A program made the position numbers and the translations under genes. Under the pieces are notes generated by a model. It worked only from the letters and a program-made list of their open reading frames with translations. It had not been told where the DNA came from and made no database searches. Below, in pieces: positions 61,865 to 64,000 of a DNA stretch of 64,000 nt. Every line of letters begins with the position of its first letter. Within the stretch, counting starts at the first letter, position 1. The DNA lies in contig CAMUJH010000005.1 in assembly GCA_947089145.1 (NCBI GenBank), positions 40,829 to 104,828 on the forward strand. Direction: 5' to 3'. The DNA is from an uncultured Hungatella sp. (lineage in GTDB: Bacteria > Bacillota > Clostridia > Lachnospirales > Lachnospiraceae).

Positions 61865-62536
61865 ATGAATATAATGAAAGCCGGATTTGAAATTTTAACG
61901 CCAATTTCTCATGGCGGAATTGTTGAACTGAAACATATAGAAAAAATCGGAAGGATCTGCTATAAATCAGAAGATCGGATAACAGAAGACGGGGAATCCG
62001 CAAAAAAGTTTGTTAAAATGCTCATTGATCGGGGCCATGAAGCCATGATTGAACATTCCTCTTTATCAGTAAAGTTTACTGTTGACCGCGGAGTATCCCA
62101 TGAATTGGTACGGCATCGGATCGCATCATTTGCGCAGGAAAGTACCCGCTATGTGAATTATTCTTTAGACAAATTTGGCAATGAAATTAATGTAATTCAT
62201 ATTGAAAAGGGCATTGCCCTTGACAAAAAAATGGATAATATGGATGCAAATGCCATTGCTGCAATTATAGAAGAATGGGAAATGGCCATGAAAGATGCGG
62301 AAAGGCATTATATGAAAATGATAGATCTAGGCGCGACGCCTCAGATTGCAAGATCCGTATTGCCAAGCAGTACAAAAACAGAACTTATAATTACGGCTAA
62401 CTACAGGGAGTGGCGGGCATTTTTTAAGTTAAGGATTCCTGCAGCTGCGCATCCGCAGATGAGGGAGATAACCATACCCTTGTTAGATGAACTGAAAATG
62501 AGGCTGCCTGTTATCTTTGATGATATAGAAACATAA
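61865..62536 (+). CDS. thyX: Flavin-dependent thymidylate synthase
   Basis: A 223-residue ThyX that makes dTMP using FAD and methylene-THF. The ThyX motif RHRX7S is present as RHRIASFAQESTRYVNY near residue 80; ARSVLPSSTKTELIITAN and REWRAFFKLR complete the site. No thyA is seen in the window. GGAG precedes the ATG by 11 nt. The gene is visibly more AT-rich than its flanks, suggesting possible transfer. Confidence 0.95.
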   Translation: MNIMKAGFEILTPISHGGIVELKHIEKIGRICYKSEDRITEDGESAKKFVKMLIDRGHEAMIEHSSLSVKFTVDRGVSHELVRHRIASFAQESTRYVNYSLDKFGNEINVIHIEKGIALDKKMDNMDANAIAAIIEEWEMAMKDAERHYMKMIDLGATPQIARSVLPSSTKTELIITANYREWRAFFKLRIPAAAHPQMREITIPLLDELKMRLPVIFDDIET

Positions 62537-62572
62537 CTATAAATTGTTTTTAAATGAAAAGAGGCATGTGTA

Positions 62573-63928
62573 ATGGATTATGTACTGTCTTCACCTGTTG
62601 CCACCCTGCCCTACCAGGTTCTTTCCTATTACCCTTTTTGGAACAGGCATCTGCGTTTCTCTAAAAGTACGACATTTTTTGTATTGTCCCTGCTGGTTTT
62701 TGTTAAATGTGTCTGCTTCTATTTCTTTGTGCCGCAGCCTGTATCCGCCCGCCTAATGGAACTTCTGTTTGGTGTGGTTCATCTGCTTGTGTTTCTGTCC
62801 ATGATAGGGCTGCATCCAGGCAAAGCGTTGTTTGTCTATTTCTTTCTGCTTACATACCTTGGCTTCAACCGGGGCATAGCCAACTTTATGCAGGTTCGGT
62901 TTACCTGCCTGCCGCATTCCGGTCTTTACGCATACTCAAACGGTTTGCTTCATCTGGCAATGCTGGCGATAACAATCCCGTTTGTCTTGCTTCTTTTCAA
63001 ACAGACCTGCCATGAAATCGCAGAGACAAAAGAAAAATATATCATTTCTCATTTTTGGATCATCCCTGCTTTGTCTCTGGGAACTTCTTTCGTTTATAGT
63101 ATAAAAATAACCCCGGAATCAGCAGGAAGCCTTTCCTTCCTTATTTCCAGGCTTTTTCTTTTCCTATGTACGCTGGCGGAATATATTGTACTTATACGCT
63201 CCCTGCAGGCGGCCCGCAGTCATGCGCAGTTGGAAGCACAGGCTGAAAGCAACAAACTGCTTGCGGCCATGCACCGGGAACAATATGCTCTTCTGCTGAA
63301 ACGCATTGAGGAAACGCGCCAGGCAAGACATGACCTGCGTCAGCATCTTACGCTGATACAGAGTTATCTGGACAACGGGGATAAAGACGCCTTAAAAGAA
63401 TACGTGCACACTTATGGCCAGTCTATCCCTAAATCCTCCAGCAGTTCTATTTATTGCAAAAATTATGCTATTGACACCATCATGCGTTTTTACCTGACTC
63501 AGGCAGCGAATGAAGGGATTCAGGTGACGGTGTCCCTGCCGCTGCCAGGGGAACTCCCCATACCAGAGCCGGACGTATGTGTCCTGCTTGGAAACCTGCT
63601 GGAAAATGCTCTTGCGGCCTGCCGGGAAATGGCGCCTTCCGAGAACCGTTATATTAAGGTCTGCGGACTTTTCACGCCGCCCTATGCCCTATCCTTTACA
63701 GTGGATAACAGTTTCCGGCCGCAGCAGTCATTCGGTCAGGACGGCTCACCGTTTTCTGCTTCTTCAAATTATGACCATCCGGGGCTTGGACTTGGGCTCT
63801 CCTCTATCCAATCCACAGCGGCCCGTTTTAGAGGTACCGCCAAATTTGAAACAACAGAAACGGAATTCCGGGCATCTGTACTTCTGTTCGGGAAAGACGC
63901 CCAGGCTGACGGGGCTATTCCCCAATAA
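62573..63928 (+). CDS. GHKL-type sensor histidine kinase (AgrC/NatK-like)
   Basis: A 451-residue kinase with about six N-terminal membrane helices (residues 15-210), a coiled segment, phosphoacceptor His in ARHDLRQHLTLIQSY near 260, and a GHKL ATPase domain (LLGNLLENALAAC; GLGLGLSSIQ). These kinases usually pair with LytTR regulators; none is downstream before the terminator that overlaps the stop codon. ATG 62573 has AAAAGAGG ahead. It may be an orphan or its partner lies outside the window. Confidence 0.88.
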   Translation: MDYVLSSPVATLPYQVLSYYPFWNRHLRFSKSTTFFVLSLLVFVKCVCFYFFVPQPVSARLMELLFGVVHLLVFLSMIGLHPGKALFVYFFLLTYLGFNRGIANFMQVRFTCLPHSGLYAYSNGLLHLAMLAITIPFVLLLFKQTCHEIAETKEKYIISHFWIIPALSLGTSFVYSIKITPESAGSLSFLISRLFLFLCTLAEYIVLIRSLQAARSHAQLEAQAESNKLLAAMHREQYALLLKRIEETRQARHDLRQHLTLIQSYLDNGDKDALKEYVHTYGQSIPKSSSSSIYCKNYAIDTIMRFYLTQAANEGIQVTVSLPLPGELPIPEPDVCVLLGNLLENALAACREMAPSENRYIKVCGLFTPPYALSFTVDNSFRPQQSFGQDGSPFSASSNYDHPGLGLGLSSIQSTAARFRGTAKFETTETEFRASVLLFGKDAQADGAIPQ

Positions 63929-63950
63929 TGCAATATTATTGGGGAATAGC
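63914..63950 (+). terminator. Terminator overlapping the kinase stop codon
   Basis: GCTATTCCCCAATAAT (63914-63929) pairs perfectly over 16 bp with ATTATTGGGGAATAGC (63935-63950), loop GCAAT, then TTGCTTCT. The kinase stop codon is inside the left arm, so no downstream gene is likely to be co-transcribed. Confidence 0.7.
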
Positions 63951-64000
63951 TTGCTTCTATCCAGTTATTTTTGCCAGCGCTTTAATGTAGGAAACCATTG

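Overview
The window reads as chromosomal DNA of an anaerobic Gram-positive Clostridia, most likely a Lachnospiraceae (Enterocloster/Lachnoclostridium-like). This is inferred from gene content: a DUF4250 mini-gene, a DUF815 ATPase, a split ThrE exporter, a ydjGHI-like set, a GHKL kinase, purine-rich Shine-Dalgarno sites and mid-range GC. No rRNA, tRNA, CRISPR array, prophage or intact insertion sequence was seen. Most genes lie on the minus strand.

Layout. 1-7.4 kb: TPR/DUF4261 protein, lipoprotein, BCCT osmolyte transporter, ABC-F ATPase, HIT protein and dihydroorotase. 7.4-8.7 kb: two-subunit threonine/serine exporter. 8.8-21.7 kb: a surface-glycan operon with all four enzymes for GDP-D-glycero-alpha-D-manno-heptose (gmhA, gmhB, hddA, hddC), three enzymes of the CDP-3,6-dideoxyhexose route (rfbF, rfbG, rfbH), two GT2 glycosyltransferases, a LicD protein, two polytopic membrane proteins and a small XRE regulator. 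21.7-22.0 kb: an apparently orphan plus-strand transcription unit. 22.0-32.5 kb: a nine-gene minus-strand run of a VanRS-like two-component system, a large GATase-like membrane protein, an ABC-2 transporter, a Tim44-like zinc-ribbon protein, and SPFH, zinc-ribbon and TPM proteins resembling the Bacillus ydjGHI partners of PspA. 32.5-33.15 kb: a gene-free stretch with two inverted copies of a 154-bp structured element. 33.15-43.8 kb: ppk-ppx, DUF815, pheA, plsC, a CmpB-like membrane protein, cardiolipin synthase, DUF4250 and asparaginase. 43.9-52.4 kb: a two-component system, a hybrid kinase directly behind a sugar-binding lipoprotein (LuxPQ-like), and a secreted TIM-barrel protein. 52.6-59.1 kb: a small defence island with type III restriction-modification, a PD-(D/E)XK-like protein and a YjbR-EVE fusion. 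59.2-64 kb: LysR with a divergent aldo/keto reductase, a decayed LacI gene, thyX and a GHKL sensor kinase.

The most unusual signal is the pair of 154-bp elements at 32707-32860 (plus) and 32995-33148 (minus). Each carries a perfect 28-29-bp stem around a conserved loop of about 60 nt. The stem sequences differ between the copies at about 12 of 28 positions, with every change compensated on the other arm. That points to selection on structure, or to arm-to-arm conversion, in an RNA or DNA element I do not recognise. A separate family of intergenic repeats (8698, 24082, 36986) lies just past stop codons.
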